Source of the DNA: Stenotrophomonas tumulicola
GTDB lineage: Bacteria > Pseudomonadota > Gammaproteobacteria > Xanthomonadales > Xanthomonadaceae
Direction of reading: 5' to 3'
Length of the DNA: 64,000 nt
NCBI RefSeq assembly: GCF_014117215.1
Contig: NZ_JACGXS010000010.1
Span: 1 to 64,000 of the forward strand
The notes beneath the pieces are model-generated. The model did no database searches. It was not told the origin of the DNA and was given only the letters and a program-made list of their open reading frames with translations. The stretch's first letter is position 1, and each line of letters starts with the position of its first letter. A program made the translations under genes and the position numbers. Positions 1 through 9,112 of this stretch are shown in pieces.

Positions 1-73
1 GCGCGGGGCCATGCCCCGCTGCTCTTGTTTCCGGCATCGCGCCAACGGCAGCGGGGCATGGCCCCGCTCTACC
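1..73. repeat. SMAG/REP palindrome pair (left copy cut by window start)
   Basis: Two copies of the GTAGAGCGGGGCCATGCCCC-type palindrome lie head to head: one at the window edge (about 1-24), the mirror copy ending in CTCTAC at 67-72. They are separated by about 25 bases. The pair would fold into one long hairpin if transcribed. It belongs to the GTAG-headed repeat family found throughout this window. Confidence 0.85.
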
Positions 74-136
74 GATTTTTCTTTGTTTCGCGCCAACCCG
101 TCCCGCCCCACCTTCGACCGGTCCATGCGGCGTCGG

Positions 137-160
137 GTAGCGCCGGGCCATGCCCGGCGG
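137..160 (+). repeat. Single SMAG/REP palindrome
   Basis: One GTAG-headed copy with a GCCGGGC / GCCCGGC core, lying between the two paired copies upstream of ruvB. Unlike its neighbours it has no mirror partner. Confidence 0.8.
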
Positions 161-180
161 AACGGGGTGATGGGTGATGG

Positions 181-255
181 GTAGAGCGGGGCCATGCCCC
201 GCTGCTCTTGTTTCCGGCATCACGCGAATGGCAGCGGGGCATGGCCCCGCTCTAC
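181..255. repeat. SMAG/REP palindrome pair
   Basis: A GTAGAGCGGGG copy at 181-204 faces its mirror copy ending CTCTAC at 250-255. The spacer is nearly the same as in the pair at 1-73, so the whole dimer, rather than the single palindrome, appears to have been duplicated here. Confidence 0.85.
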
Positions 256-333
256 CAGGCTGGCGGCTACCGGCCACCTCTCAGACGCAGCTCTTGCCAC
301 CAGCCGCGAGGGGGTCTCACCCGTTCGTTCACC

Positions 334-371
334 GGCAAATCGCACGGCATGCGATCGATTTGCCGCATAAT
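334..371 (+). promoter_or_regulatory. Inverted repeat and possible -10 box just upstream of ruvB
   Basis: A perfect 9-base inverted repeat, GGCAAATCG (334-342) and CGATTTGCC (356-364), is followed by CATAAT (366-371), a plausible -10 box. If that box is used, transcription would start at or next to the ruvB ATG (379). There is no clear -35 box and no Shine-Dalgarno sequence. The operator role is inferred only from symmetry and position. Confidence 0.35.
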
Positions 372-378
372 CAGCAGC

Positions 379-1419
379 ATGACCGACGACCGTATCATCG
401 GCGCCGACGCCACCCGCGAGGATGACGCCGTCGACGCCAGTATCCGCCCCAGACGCATGGCCGATTACCTCGGCCAGGCGCCGGTGCGCGAGCAGATGGA
501 TATCTACATCCAGGCCGCCAAGGCCCGCGGCGACGCGCTGGACCATGTCCTGATCTTCGGCCCTCCCGGGCTGGGCAAGACCACCTTGAGCCACGTCATC
601 GCCAATGAACTGGGCGTGGCCCTGCGGGTGACCTCCGGCCCGGTGATCGAGAAGGCCGGCGACCTCGCCGCGCTGCTGACCAACCTGCAGCCGCACGATG
701 TGCTGTTCATCGATGAGATCCATCGTCTGTCGCCGGTGATCGAGGAAGTGCTGTACCCGGCGATGGAAGATTTCCAGATCGACATCATGATCGGGGAAGG
801 CCCGGCCGCCCGTTCGATCAAGCTCGACCTGCCACCGTTCACCCTGATCGGCGCGACCACCCGCGCCGGCCTGCTCACCGCGCCGCTGCGCGACCGCTTT
901 GGCATCGTCCAGCGGCTGGAGTTCTATACCGTCGAAGAACTGACGCGCATCGTGCGCCGCTCGGCGAAGATACTGGGCATCGATTGCACCGCGGAGGGGG
1001 CAGGGGAGATCGCGCGTCGTTCGCGTGGCACCCCGCGTATCGCCAACCGCCTGCTGCGGCGCGTGCGCGATTACGCCCAGGTGAAGGCCAATGGCCACAT
1101 CGACCTGGAGGTGGCACAGGCGGCGATGGTGATGCTGAAAGTAGATCCGGAAGGCTTCGACGAGCTCGACCGGCGCTTCCTGCGCACGCTGGTGGACTAT
1201 TTCGAGGGCGGGCCGGTCGGCGTCGAATCGATGGCCGCAGCGCTGTCCGAAGAGCGCGGCACGCTGGAAGACGTGGTCGAGCCCTACCTGATCCAGCAGG
1301 GCTTCCTGGTGCGCACCGCGCGTGGCCGGATGGCCACGCATCGGGCGTATCGCCATCTTGGGCTCAAGCCGAAGGCCGCCCCGGTAGACCTTTTTGCCGA
1401 GCAATCCGACAATGAGTGA
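379..1419 (+). CDS. ruvB: Holliday junction branch-migration helicase subunit RuvB
   Basis: A 346-residue AAA+ ATPase that, as a hexamer driven by RuvA, pumps DNA through Holliday junctions during recombinational repair. Walker A GPPGLGKT is at residues 61-68, Walker B DEIH at 112-115, sensor 1 GATT near 159-162, and the arginine-finger segment RDRFG at 171-175; the C-terminal winged helix follows. The reading frame is open from 208, but that extension runs through the repeat DNA. The ATG at 379 gives the usual family length and the N-terminus MTDDRII. The stop codon overlaps ybgC. ruvA and ruvC, if linked, would lie upstream of the window. Confidence 0.97.
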   Translation: MTDDRIIGADATREDDAVDASIRPRRMADYLGQAPVREQMDIYIQAAKARGDALDHVLIFGPPGLGKTTLSHVIANELGVALRVTSGPVIEKAGDLAALLTNLQPHDVLFIDEIHRLSPVIEEVLYPAMEDFQIDIMIGEGPAARSIKLDLPPFTLIGATTRAGLLTAPLRDRFGIVQRLEFYTVEELTRIVRRSAKILGIDCTAEGAGEIARRSRGTPRIANRLLRRVRDYAQVKANGHIDLEVAQAAMVMLKVDPEGFDELDRRFLRTLVDYFEGGPVGVESMAAALSEERGTLEDVVEPYLIQQGFLVRTARGRMATHRAYRHLGLKPKAAPVDLFAEQSDNE

Positions 1420-1846
1420 GCCCCGGTTCAGTTGGCCGACACGCATCTACTGGGAAGATACCGACGCAGGTGGCGTGGTCTACCACGCCCGTTACGTGGC
1501 CTTCATGGAGCGGGCCCGTACCGAATGGATGCGCGCGCTGGGCTTCGGCCAGGAGCGCATGCGCAGTGAACACGGGATGGTGTTCGCGGTCCGTGCCATG
1601 CAGATGGACTTCATCAAGCCGGCGCGCCTGGATGATGCGCTGGAGGTCACCGCCACGCTGGTGCAGTGCAAGCGCGCCAGCATGGTCTTTGCCCAGCAGG
1701 TGGTGCGCGATGGCCAGGTGCTGTTGGGCGCACAGGTCAGGATCGCCGCGCTGGATGCGGGGAACTTCCGCCCGCGCGGCATGGACGATGCCCTGCTGTC
1801 CGTGCTCAAGTCCCATGAACAACCCGAACATTCCGAACAACACTGA
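1412..1846 (+). CDS. ybgC: Tol-Pal system acyl-CoA thioesterase YbgC
   Basis: A 144-residue hotdog-fold thioesterase, the usual first gene of tol-pal operons. It hydrolyses acyl-CoA or acyl-ACP substrates and is associated with phospholipid metabolism at the inner membrane. The 4HBT motif [11 protein letters not shown] sits at residues 16-25, with catalytic Asp18 and the conserved His25. I chose the ATG at 1412, which overlaps the ruvB stop by 8 bases, over a TTG at 1394. The overlap suggests translational coupling of ruvB to the Tol-Pal genes. tolQ follows after 21 bases. Confidence 0.93.
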   Translation: MSEPRFSWPTRIYWEDTDAGGVVYHARYVAFMERARTEWMRALGFGQERMRSEHGMVFAVRAMQMDFIKPARLDDALEVTATLVQCKRASMVFAQQVVRDGQVLLGAQVRIAALDAGNFRPRGMDDALLSVLKSHEQPEHSEQH

Positions 1847-1867
1847 TTGGCAGACTGAGGAACAACG

Positions 1868-2644
1868 ATGATCGCAATGCTTCTGGCCCTGCAGGCCACG
1901 GTGGTCGAGGCGCTGCCGCAGGACGTGACCAGTGCCGCCACCGAGACCGCCGCACAGGCGACCCGCAGCGGCATCAACTACTGGGAACTGATGAGCAAGG
2001 CCAGCATCCCGGTGATCATCATCGTGCTGCTGCTGCTGGCCGGCTCGTTCATCAGCTGGGTCATCATCTTCCGCAAGGCACGCGTGTTCTCGCAGGCCAC
2101 CCACGAAGCCGATGAGTTCGAGAACCGCTTCTGGTCCGGCGCGGACCTGGGCAAGCTGTATTCCGCAGCCACCGACCGCAACCGCAGCGTGGCGGGGCTG
2201 GAGTCGATCTTCGAAGCCGGCTTCCGCGAGTACAACCGCCTGCGCGACCGCCGCGGCCTGGATGGCCGTGCGTTGCTGGAAGGCGCCCAGCGTGCCATGC
2301 GCACCAGCTATACCCGTGAAGTGGACCGCCTGGAGCGCAACCTGGAACTGCTGGCCAACATCGGTTCCACCGCCCCGTACGTGGGCCTGGTCGGCACCGT
2401 GTTCGGCATCATGGTGACCATGCACGACATGATCAACAGCGGTGAGCAGGCCGGTATCGCTTCGGTCGCGCCAGGTATTTCCGAAGCCCTGTTCGCTACC
2501 GCCATCGGCCTGTTCGTGGCGATCCCGGCGGTGTGGGCCTACAACCGCTTCACCACGCGCGTGGAGCGCATGGCGGTGCGTTTTGAAACCTTCGCCGATG
2601 AGTTCAGCTCCATCCTGCAGCGCCAGACCGGCGTAGACGACTGA
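1868..2644 (+). CDS. tolQ: Tol-Pal inner-membrane protein TolQ
   Basis: A 258-residue inner-membrane protein of the MotA/TolQ/ExbB family. With TolR it forms the proton channel that energises TolA. The first membrane helix is at about residues 45-68 (IPVIIIVLLLLAG). A cytoplasmic loop follows, then the conserved helix pair at about 158-182 (STAPYVGLVGTVFGIM) and 205-230 (ALFATAIGLFVAIPAVWAY). Length and topology match E. coli TolQ. tolR begins 20 bases downstream with a purine-rich ribosome site (GCGAGGAATCC). Confidence 0.96.
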   Translation: MIAMLLALQATVVEALPQDVTSAATETAAQATRSGINYWELMSKASIPVIIIVLLLLAGSFISWVIIFRKARVFSQATHEADEFENRFWSGADLGKLYSAATDRNRSVAGLESIFEAGFREYNRLRDRRGLDGRALLEGAQRAMRTSYTREVDRLERNLELLANIGSTAPYVGLVGTVFGIMVTMHDMINSGEQAGIASVAPGISEALFATAIGLFVAIPAVWAYNRFTTRVERMAVRFETFADEFSSILQRQTGVDD

Positions 2645-2664
2645 GCCCACGCGAGGAATCCGCC

Positions 2665-3079
<415 letters not shown>

Positions 3080-3090
<11 letters not shown>

Positions 3091-4138
3091 CGCCTTGCCA
3101 CCACCGCGCGACGAAGAGCAGGGCTGGGGCTGGCCGGTTGGCCTGGCGGCGCTGGTCCACCTGCTGGTTGCACTGATCTTCATCGTGGCCTGGCTGTGGT
3201 CCCCGCAGCGCAATACCGAGGCCGCCGCTGGCGATCCTGCGGTGCAGGCCGACATGGCACTGTCCAGTGCCGAAGCCTCTGCCGCGCGCCAGGCCCTGCG
3301 TCAGTCCGAACGGCTGGAAACGCTGCCCGAACCGATTCCCGAGCCCATCGCCGAACCCGAACCCGAACCCGAACCCGAGGACACCGTGCCGCCACCGCAG
3401 CCGTTGCCCGAGCCGCGTCCGATGGATGCACCGACGCCGCAGCAGTCGCAGGCGCAGGAGCGCATCGCCCAGCCGGACAAGGTGGACCAGGATGCGGTCA
3501 GCGCCTTGGCCGTCTCGCAGGAGAAAGCCAGGCAGGAGCAGGAAGCCAAGCGTCGCCAGGAGCAGGTCGACCTCACCGAACGCAAACGCCAGGAAGAAGC
3601 CGAGCAGAAGGCACGCCTGGCCAGGCAGCAGGAAGCCGACCGCCAGAAGAAGGTGGCCGAGGACGAGCGCAAGGCCAGCGAAGACAAGGCCGAACAGGAC
3701 AAGCAGAAGAAGATCGCCGAGCTGCGTGCACGCCGCGCACAGGCCGAGAAGGAGGCGACGCTGGCCGAGCAGCGCCTGCGCCAGGTGGCGGCGGCACGTA
3801 ATGCGGCGGCCAGTGCCAGTGCTGCCGCACAGCCGGCCGGCGGTGCGGGCGGAACCAGCGACGACCTGACGGCCAAGTATGCTGCCGCCATCCAGGCCAA
3901 GGTGCAGGACGCGTGGATCCGGCCGGAGAACATCCCGTCCGGCCAGCGCTGCCAGATCACCATTACCCAGCTGCGCGGTGGCCGGGTGCTGTCGGCCAAG
4001 GTCGGTGCCAGCTGTCCCTATGACGAGGCAGGCAAGCGTTCGATCGAGGCCGCCGTGCTCAATGCCCAGCCCTTGCCGTATGCCGGGTTCGAGCAGGTGT
4101 TCAACCGCGAGCTGATCCTCAACTTCCGCCCGGATTGA
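3080..4138 (+). CDS. tolA: Tol-Pal transenvelope protein TolA
   Basis: A 352-residue protein that spans the periplasm and carries TolQR energy to TolB-Pal. It has one membrane helix (about 20-40), a Pro/Glu-rich linker containing an EP dipeptide repeat (about 80-100), a long Lys/Glu/Ala/Gln-rich helical domain II (about 130-265) and a globular C-terminal domain III. Domain III contains two cysteines (QRCQI and GASCPY) likely to form the usual disulfide. The frame is open from 3047, but the ATG at 3080, inside the tolR end, gives a normal N-terminus before the membrane helix. Confidence 0.93.
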
Positions 4139-4155
4139 CCGGGACCCCGGGGTGG

Positions 4156-4196
4156 GTGCCGGTCGCTGGCCGGCACGGCCTGGACTGGCCGTGCCG
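4156..4196 (+). promoter_or_regulatory. Two mutually exclusive hairpins between tolA and tolB
   Basis: Stem A pairs GTGCCGG (4156-4162) with CCGGCAC (4170-4176). Stem B pairs CGGCACGGCC (4171-4180) with GGCCGTGCCG (4187-4196) around a 6-base loop. The arms share bases 4171-4176, so only one can form at a time. There is no U-tract after stem B, so this is not a classical terminator. It may attenuate readthrough or protect an mRNA end between tolQRA and tolB-pal-cpoB. Confidence 0.5.
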
Positions 4197-4287
4197 ACCT
4201 TGCTTTCACATGGGCTTGGTTCATGATTGCGAAACCATTCACCCCCGTCCTGCTATCCCTCGTAATGGTTCTTCGACTGAGCATTCC

Positions 4288-5607
4288 ATGAAAAAGATGC
4301 CCCGCTGGCTGGTCGCGTTCGCGGCCCTGTTGCTTCCCTTTGCCGCGCTTGCGCAGCAGAAGGGCCTTGAGATCGACATTGTCGGCGGCAGTGCCTCTGC
4401 CACGCCGATCACCGTCGTGCCGATGCCTTACGAGGGGTCGGCTGGCGCGCCGCAGACCGACGTCGCTGCCGTCATCCGCGCCGACCTGGACCGTTCCGGC
4501 CAGTTCCGTACGCTGCCCGAAGCACAGATCGTCGAGAAGCCGACCCGCGGCGGCGACATCCAGTTCCCCACCTGGCGCGCGCTGAAGCAGAACTACATCG
4601 TGATCGGTCGCGTGCTGGACGCCGGTGCCGGCGCCTACCGCGTGGAGTACGAACTGTTCGACGTGCCCAAGGGCGAGCGCCTGCTCGGGCTGGCGATGAC
4701 CGCGCGCGGCAACGCCATGCGCGATGTCGCCCACCAGATGGCCGATGCCATCTATGAAAAGATCACCGGCGTACGCGGTGCGTTCTGGACCCGCATCGCC
4801 TATGTCACGGCCAGTGGCCGTGGCGATGCGATGCGCTATGCGCTGATGGTGGCCGATTCGGATGGCTACAACCCGCAGACCATCGTGCGTTCGGCCGAAC
4901 CGCTGCTGTCGCCGTCGTGGAGCCCGGATGGCGGCAAGCTGGCCTATGTGAGTTTCGAGCGCGGCAATTCGGCGATCTACATCCAGAACATCTCCACCGG
5001 CGCGCGTGAGCTGGTCACCAGTTTCCGCGGCATCAACAGCGCGCCATCGTTCTCGCCGGACGGCAGCAAGCTGGCGCTCAGCCTGTCGCGTTCGGGCAAC
5101 CCGGAAGTCTATGCAATGGACCTGGGCAGCAAGCAGCTGACCCAGCTGACCAACCACCTGGCCATCGATACCGAGCCGACCTGGGCGCCGGATGGCAGTG
5201 CGGTGTACTTCACCTCCGACCGTGGTGGTCGTCCGCAGGTCTACAAGGTCTCCGCCAACGGCGGCAGCGCCGAGCGGGTGACCTTCCAGGGCAACTACAA
5301 TGCAAAGCCGTCGGTGTCCTACGATGGCAAGAAGATCGTGATGGCGCAGGGCTCGGGCAACAGCTACAAGGTCGCGATGATGGACAGCTCGCTCGGTTCG
5401 CCGCGCTGGAGCACCCTGTCCACCGGCTCGCTGGACGAGTCGCCCAGTTTCGCGCCCAATGCCAGCATGGTGTTGTATGCCGCCCGCGAGGGTGGACGTG
5501 GTGTGCTGTATGCGGTTTCGGCCGATGCACGGGTGCGCCAGCGCCTGGTGTTGGCCGATGGCGATGTCCGTGAGCCGGCGTGGTCGCCATACCGTACCAA
5601 GCGCTAA
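4288..5607 (+). CDS. tolB: Tol-Pal periplasmic beta-propeller protein TolB
   Basis: A 439-residue periplasmic protein with a signal peptide ([19 protein letters not shown], cleavage after ALA near residue 21), an N-terminal alpha/beta domain and a C-terminal six-bladed propeller. The propeller shows the repeated WSPDG, FSPDGS and WAPDGS blades. TolB binds Pal and, through its N-terminus, TolA. The frame stays open back to 4135, but only the ATG at 4288 yields a signal peptide. The 149-base gap after tolA holds the paired hairpins and possibly a separate promoter. Confidence 0.96.
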   Translation: MKKMPRWLVAFAALLLPFAALAQQKGLEIDIVGGSASATPITVVPMPYEGSAGAPQTDVAAVIRADLDRSGQFRTLPEAQIVEKPTRGGDIQFPTWRALKQNYIVIGRVLDAGAGAYRVEYELFDVPKGERLLGLAMTARGNAMRDVAHQMADAIYEKITGVRGAFWTRIAYVTASGRGDAMRYALMVADSDGYNPQTIVRSAEPLLSPSWSPDGGKLAYVSFERGNSAIYIQNISTGARELVTSFRGINSAPSFSPDGSKLALSLSRSGNPEVYAMDLGSKQLTQLTNHLAIDTEPTWAPDGSAVYFTSDRGGRPQVYKVSANGGSAERVTFQGNYNAKPSVSYDGKKIVMAQGSGNSYKVAMMDSSLGSPRWSTLSTGSLDESPSFAPNASMVLYAAREGGRGVLYAVSADARVRQRLVLADGDVREPAWSPYRTKR

Positions 5608-5670
5608 AAGAGTGTTAATATTTTCATAGTTTTCACCCACTCACCGGTTAGGAGCCTCAAAGGTATCGCC

Positions 5671-6186
5671 ATGAACAAGACCACCCAAGTTCTGCTTGTT
5701 TCCCTGTTGTCCGTGGCCGTCCTGGCCGGTTGCTCGAAGAAGGTGAAGGAAGAGCCGGCAGCGCCGGTCGAAACTCCTTCGACGACCCAGCCGGCACCGC
5801 CGACCACCTCCGGCCTGTACGGCCCGGGTGACCTGGACACCGACGCTTGCCTGCGCCAGCGCGTTGTCTACTTCGACCTGGACCAGGATGCGGTCAAGCC
5901 GGAGTTCCAGGCCATCATGGCGTGCCATGCCAAGTACCTGCGTGACCGTCCGTCCTCGCGCATCACCCTGCAGGGCCACACCGACGAGCGCGGCAGCCGT
6001 GCGTACAACCAGGCACTGGGCGAGCGTCGTGGCAATGGCGTGAACTCGGCCCTGGCCGCCAACGGCGGTTCGGCTTCGCAGCTGACCGTGGTGTCCTACG
6101 GTGAAGAGCGTCCGGTGTGCACCGAGTCGGCCGAGTCCTGCTGGTCGCAGAACCGTCGCGTCGAAATCGTCTACACCGCGCAGTAA
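5671..6186 (+). CDS. pal: Peptidoglycan-associated lipoprotein Pal
   Basis: A 171-residue outer-membrane lipoprotein that ties the outer membrane to peptidoglycan and binds TolB. The lipobox is VLAGC with Cys21. A short Pro/Thr-rich linker leads to the OmpA-like domain (about 65-170), with peptidoglycan-binding segments LQGHTDERGSRAYN and SQNRRVEIVY. The gap before it (5608-5670) is unusually AT-rich for this genome (GTTAATATTTTC) and could carry a promoter. An AGGAG ribosome site lies about 16 bases before the ATG. Confidence 0.96.
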   Translation: MNKTTQVLLVSLLSVAVLAGCSKKVKEEPAAPVETPSTTQPAPPTTSGLYGPGDLDTDACLRQRVVYFDLDQDAVKPEFQAIMACHAKYLRDRPSSRITLQGHTDERGSRAYNQALGERRGNGVNSALAANGGSASQLTVVSYGEERPVCTESAESCWSQNRRVEIVYTAQ

Positions 6187-6189
6187 TCC

Positions 6190-7008
6190 ATGCGCATTGG
6201 CATCAAAGCGATGCTGGTCGTAGCGGCAGCCCTCGTGGCTGCCGCTCCGGCGCACGCACAGCGGCAGAGCCTTGCCGACCGCGTCGGCGCAGTCGAGCAG
6301 CAGCTGTACAACAACAGTGCCAACCAGGACCTGTTGAACCAGATCAACCAGCTCAGCCAGCAGGTCCGGCAGATGCAGGGCACGATCGAACAGCTGCAGC
6401 ATGACAACGCCCAGCTCAAACAGGGCAACCAGGACGCATTCCTGGACCTGGACGAACGCCTGAACCGCCTCGAAGGTGGTGCGGCACCGATGATCCCGAC
6501 GGCACCCGGCAGCAATGCGCCGCTGCCTCCGGTTCCGGCTGTCCAGCCTCCTGCAGCGGCCACTTCCGAGCGGCCGCCATCGGTCCATGGCGATGCAGGC
6601 AGCCTGGCCGCCAGTGGCGATGAACGCACCACCTACAACGTTGCGTTCGATGCACTGAAGGCCGGCAAGTACGATGATTCGGCGCAGCTGTTCCTGAGCT
6701 TCCTGGAACTGTATCCGAATGGTGTCTACGCCCCGAATGCGCTGTACTGGCTGGGCGAGAGTTACTATGCCACGCGTAATTTCCCGATGGCCGAGAGCCG
6801 GTTCCGTGAGCTGATCTCCCGCTATCCTACCCACGACAAGGCCGCTGGTGGCCTGCTCAAGGTTGGCCTGTCGCAGTTCGGCGAAGGCCAGGTGGACCAG
6901 GCCCAGCAGACCCTGGAGTCGGTGGTGACGCAGTATCCCGGATCGGATGCCGCGCGTACCGCGCAGGACCGGTTGCAGTCGATCCAGTTGGGTCGCCAGA
7001 TCCGCTGA
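6190..7008 (+). CDS. cpoB: Cell-division coordinator CpoB (YbgF)
   Basis: A 272-residue periplasmic protein that in E. coli couples the Tol machine to PBP1b during constriction. It has a signal peptide ending APAHA-Q (about residue 23), an N-terminal coiled-coil (about 28-95, Gln/Leu-rich) responsible for trimerisation, a Pro/Ala linker, and TPR repeats from about 145 to the end (FDALKAGKYDDSAQLFLSFL, LYWLGESYYATRNFPMAE). It starts three bases after the pal stop and is the last gene of the Tol-Pal run. Confidence 0.95.
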   Translation: MRIGIKAMLVVAAALVAAAPAHAQRQSLADRVGAVEQQLYNNSANQDLLNQINQLSQQVRQMQGTIEQLQHDNAQLKQGNQDAFLDLDERLNRLEGGAAPMIPTAPGSNAPLPPVPAVQPPAAATSERPPSVHGDAGSLAASGDERTTYNVAFDALKAGKYDDSAQLFLSFLELYPNGVYAPNALYWLGESYYATRNFPMAESRFRELISRYPTHDKAAGGLLKVGLSQFGEGQVDQAQQTLESVVTQYPGSDAARTAQDRLQSIQLGRQIR

Positions 7009-7031
7009 CCTTTCTCGATGGATGCTTTTCT

Positions 7032-7056
7032 GTAGAGCCGGGCCATGCCCGGCTGC
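7032..7056 (+). repeat. Single SMAG/REP palindrome
   Basis: GTAGAGCCGGGCCATGCCCG followed by GCTGC, lying 24 bases after the cpoB stop and 29 bases before queE. Its position suggests it marks or stabilises the end of the tol-pal message. Confidence 0.85.
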
Positions 7057-7084
7057 TCTCGTTTCAGACCCCCAAGAATGCCGC

Positions 7085-7783
7085 ATGACCATTACCCCCG
7101 CCAACGCCGCCGCCACTCCCAGTGAGATCGTCCAGTCGGCCCTGCCGCGGCTGAAGATCACCGAGATATTCACTTCGCTGCAGGGCGAGGCGGATACCGC
7201 CGGCTGGCCGACGGTGTTCGTCCGCCTCACCGGTTGCCCGCTGCGCTGCCAGTACTGCGATACCGCCTACGCTTTCCATGGCGGTACCTGGTGGGACATC
7301 GATGCGATCGTCGCCGAGGTGCTGGCCCAGGGCGTGCGCCATGTCTGCGTGACGGGTGGCGAGCCGTTGGCACAGAAGCGCTGCCTGATCCTGCTGCAGA
7401 AACTGTGCGACGCGGGCCTGGACGTCTCGTTGGAAACCTCCGGTGCACTCGACGTTTCAGGCGTGGACCAGCGCGTATCGCGGGTGGTCGACCTGAAGAC
7501 ACCCGGCTCCGCCGAGATGGCCCGCAACCGGCTGGAGAACCTGCCGTTGCTGACCGCTCGCGACCAGGTCAAGTTCGTGATCTGCAGCCGCGAAGATTAC
7601 GACTGGGCCAAAGGCATGGTGGCCGAGCATGGCCTGGCCGAACGCACGATGGTGCTGTTCTCGCCCAGCAAGGGGGAGATCACCGCCCGTGAGCTGGCGG
7701 ACTGGATCGTTGCCGACCGGCTTCCCGTGCGCTTCCAGATGCAGTTGCACAAGCTTCTGTGGAACGACGAACCGGGCCGCTGA
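7085..7783 (+). CDS. queE: 7-carboxy-7-deazaguanine synthase QueE
   Basis: A 232-residue radical-SAM enzyme that converts 6-carboxytetrahydropterin to 7-carboxy-7-deazaguanine on the queuosine (preQ0) pathway. The cluster-binding motif is CPLRCQYC with Cys51, Cys55 and Cys58, preceded by the substrate-pocket segment [12 protein letters not shown]. The GE motif (VTGGEPL) follows. The ATG at 7085 is preferred; the upstream extension translates the repeat. queC follows after 104 bases. Confidence 0.95.
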   Translation: MTITPANAAATPSEIVQSALPRLKITEIFTSLQGEADTAGWPTVFVRLTGCPLRCQYCDTAYAFHGGTWWDIDAIVAEVLAQGVRHVCVTGGEPLAQKRCLILLQKLCDAGLDVSLETSGALDVSGVDQRVSRVVDLKTPGSAEMARNRLENLPLLTARDQVKFVICSREDYDWAKGMVAEHGLAERTMVLFSPSKGEITARELADWIVADRLPVRFQMQLHKLLWNDEPGR

Positions 7784-7887
7784 AGCAAACGTACCGCTCG
7801 CTACGTCCGGGAACCCATCCCTGGATTGTTCCATCCCGGCGCGGGACAGCGTGCTGGCTCTTCTCCCCAAAACCGGAAGTTCTACCC

Positions 7888-8553
7888 ATGAAGAAGGCAG
7901 TCGTGCTTCTCTCCGGCGGCATGGATTCGGCCGCCGTCATCGCCCTCGCCCAGGAACAGGGTTTCGCCGTGCATGCCTTGAGCGTGCGCTATGGCCAGCG
8001 ACACACCTCGGAACTGGATGCCGCCGCGCGCGTGGCCAGGGCGCAGGGCGTGGTCGCGCACAAGACCGTGGACGTGGACCTGCGCAGCATCGGCGGTTCG
8101 GCGCTCACCGATGACATCGACGTACCTGATGCGGGCGGCGAGGGCATTCCGGTCACCTACGTGCCGGCGCGCAACACCATCATGCTGTCGCTTGCGCTGG
8201 GCTGGGCCGAAGTGATCGGCGCCAACGACATCTTCTGCGGTGTCAACGCGGTGGATTATTCCGGCTATCCGGATTGCCGGCCGGAGTTCATCGCCGCGTT
8301 CCAGGCGCTGGCGAACTTGGCCACCAAGGCCGGCGTGGAAGGGGCAGGCATCAGCGTGCACGCGCCGTTGCAGTTCCTCAGCAAGGGACAGATCGTCAGC
8401 GAAGGCGTGCGCCTGGGGGTGGATTTCGGCCTCACGGTGTCGTGCTACAACGCCAATGCCGAAGGCGCTGCATGCGGCCACTGCGATGCCTGCCGCCTGC
8501 GCGCGCAGGGCTTTGCCGACGCCGGGGTGGCCGACCCGACGCATTACGCCTGA
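7888..8553 (+). CDS. queC: 7-cyano-7-deazaguanine (preQ0) synthase QueC
   Basis: A 221-residue ATP-dependent ligase that turns 7-carboxy-7-deazaguanine into preQ0, the step after QueE. The PP-loop SGGMDS is at residues 9-14. A C-terminal zinc site has four cysteines in the segment [18 protein letters not shown]. The ATG at 7888 gives the standard N-terminus [11 protein letters not shown]; the longer upstream frame has no family similarity. Confidence 0.96.
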   Translation: MKKAVVLLSGGMDSAAVIALAQEQGFAVHALSVRYGQRHTSELDAAARVARAQGVVAHKTVDVDLRSIGGSALTDDIDVPDAGGEGIPVTYVPARNTIMLSLALGWAEVIGANDIFCGVNAVDYSGYPDCRPEFIAAFQALANLATKAGVEGAGISVHAPLQFLSKGQIVSEGVRLGVDFGLTVSCYNANAEGAACGHCDACRLRAQGFADAGVADPTHYA

Positions 8554-8611
8554 CCGTTTGCCCGGGGAGGCGATGGTCGCCGGCCGTCACTTCCCGACAC
8601 GCCACACCCGG

Positions 8612-8640
8612 TTCACCCCGCCTGCAAAACAGGGTAGAAT
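8612..8640 (+). promoter_or_regulatory. Promoter of tRNA-Lys
   Basis: The -35 box TTCACC (8612-8617) and -10 box TAGAAT (8635-8640) are separated by exactly 17 bases. The GC-rich sequence after the -10 (GCACGCCCTCC) resembles the discriminator of stringently controlled stable-RNA promoters. The mature tRNA starts 33 bases after the -10 box. Confidence 0.75.
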
Positions 8641-8673
8641 GCACGCCCTCCGGTGCAGCGCCGGGGCAGCAAT

Positions 8674-8749
8674 GGGCCGTTAGCTCAGTTGGTAGAGCAG
8701 AAGACTTTTAATCTTTTGGTCGATGGTTCGAATCCATCACGGCCCACCA
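8674..8749 (+). tRNA. tRNA-Lys (anticodon TTT)
   Basis: A 76-base cloverleaf: acceptor GGGCCGT, D-arm GCTCAGTTGGTAGAGC, anticodon loop CTTTTAA with anticodon TTT, T-arm GGTTCGAATCC, and encoded CCA at 8747-8749. It reads lysine AAA/AAG codons. Confidence 0.98.
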
Positions 8750-8766
8750 TTGCAGGCAACACCATC

Positions 8767-8788
8767 AAGCGCCCTTGGGCGCTTTTTT
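8767..8788 (+). terminator. Rho-independent terminator of tRNA-Lys
   Basis: Stem AAGCGCCC / GGGCGCTT with a TT loop, followed by a run of T residues, 17 bases after the tRNA. This is a textbook intrinsic terminator. Confidence 0.9.
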
Positions 8789-8873
8789 GTTGTCTGCAGG
8801 GCAGCCTGGCCGCGCCGTCGCAGAATACACATTTCCTGATGTACGGCACCGCGCGCAATGCGCAGCATGGAGT

Positions 8874-9057
8874 GGCTGAAACCCTGTTTTCAGCCGGGAT
8901 TGGAGTCCCGATTCCATTTGCTGGATTTCTCTGTTGTTGCCCGCTCCGGGCCCGGCGGAGAATGCATCGTCTTGCCGGCTTCTGCGGCGGGCGATGCGTG
9001 GGGATTCCCTGATCCGCCGGTTATTCAGATCCAGCAAATGGACCGGTACTCCAACCC
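8874..9057 (+). ncRNA. Candidate structured RNA or folded DNA element
   Basis: Five self-complementary elements are nested in 184 bases between tRNA-Lys and an unknown gene pair. They are a perfect hairpin GGCTGAAA (8874-8881) / TTTCAGCC (8888-8895); long imperfect outer arms 8896-8926 and 9029-9057 (ATCCAGCAAATGG mirrored by CCATTTGCTGGAT); a side hairpin GCCCG-CTC-CGGGC (8939-8951); a middle stem CCGGCGGA (8952-8959) / TCCGCCGG (9013-9020); and an inner stem 8964-8977 / 8985-8997. I do not recognise a known family. It could be a small RNA, a leader for the gene at 9113, or a MITE-like insertion with terminal inverted repeats. Confidence 0.45.
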
Positions 9058-9112
9058 GCATCGCCCGCCACCTCGCATTCCGCCGGTGGCTTCATGCCTG
9101 AGAGGATGAACG

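Noticed and set aside
220..1446. Long minus-strand frame opposite ruvB as a gene
   Set aside because: It is a shadow produced by high-GC codon bias; ruvB on the plus strand is complete with all motifs.
3340..3400. Tandem repeat of EP codons as a phase-variation tract
   Set aside because: It is a short in-frame dipeptide repeat in the TolA linker, with 6-base units that would not change the reading frame.
8896..9057. 6S RNA
   Set aside because: The rod-like shape is suggestive, but the neighbours are not zapA or ygfA, the loop arrangement differs and no conserved 6S bubble sequence is seen.
8896..9057. Integron attC site
   Set aside because: The arms are symmetric, but I could not find the paired 7-base core sites, and there is no integrase or cassette array.
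8653..9109. Open frames running through tRNA-Lys and the downstream element as small proteins
   Set aside because: They overlap the tRNA and the folded element, have unusual composition and no ribosome site, and the region is better explained by RNA or DNA structure.
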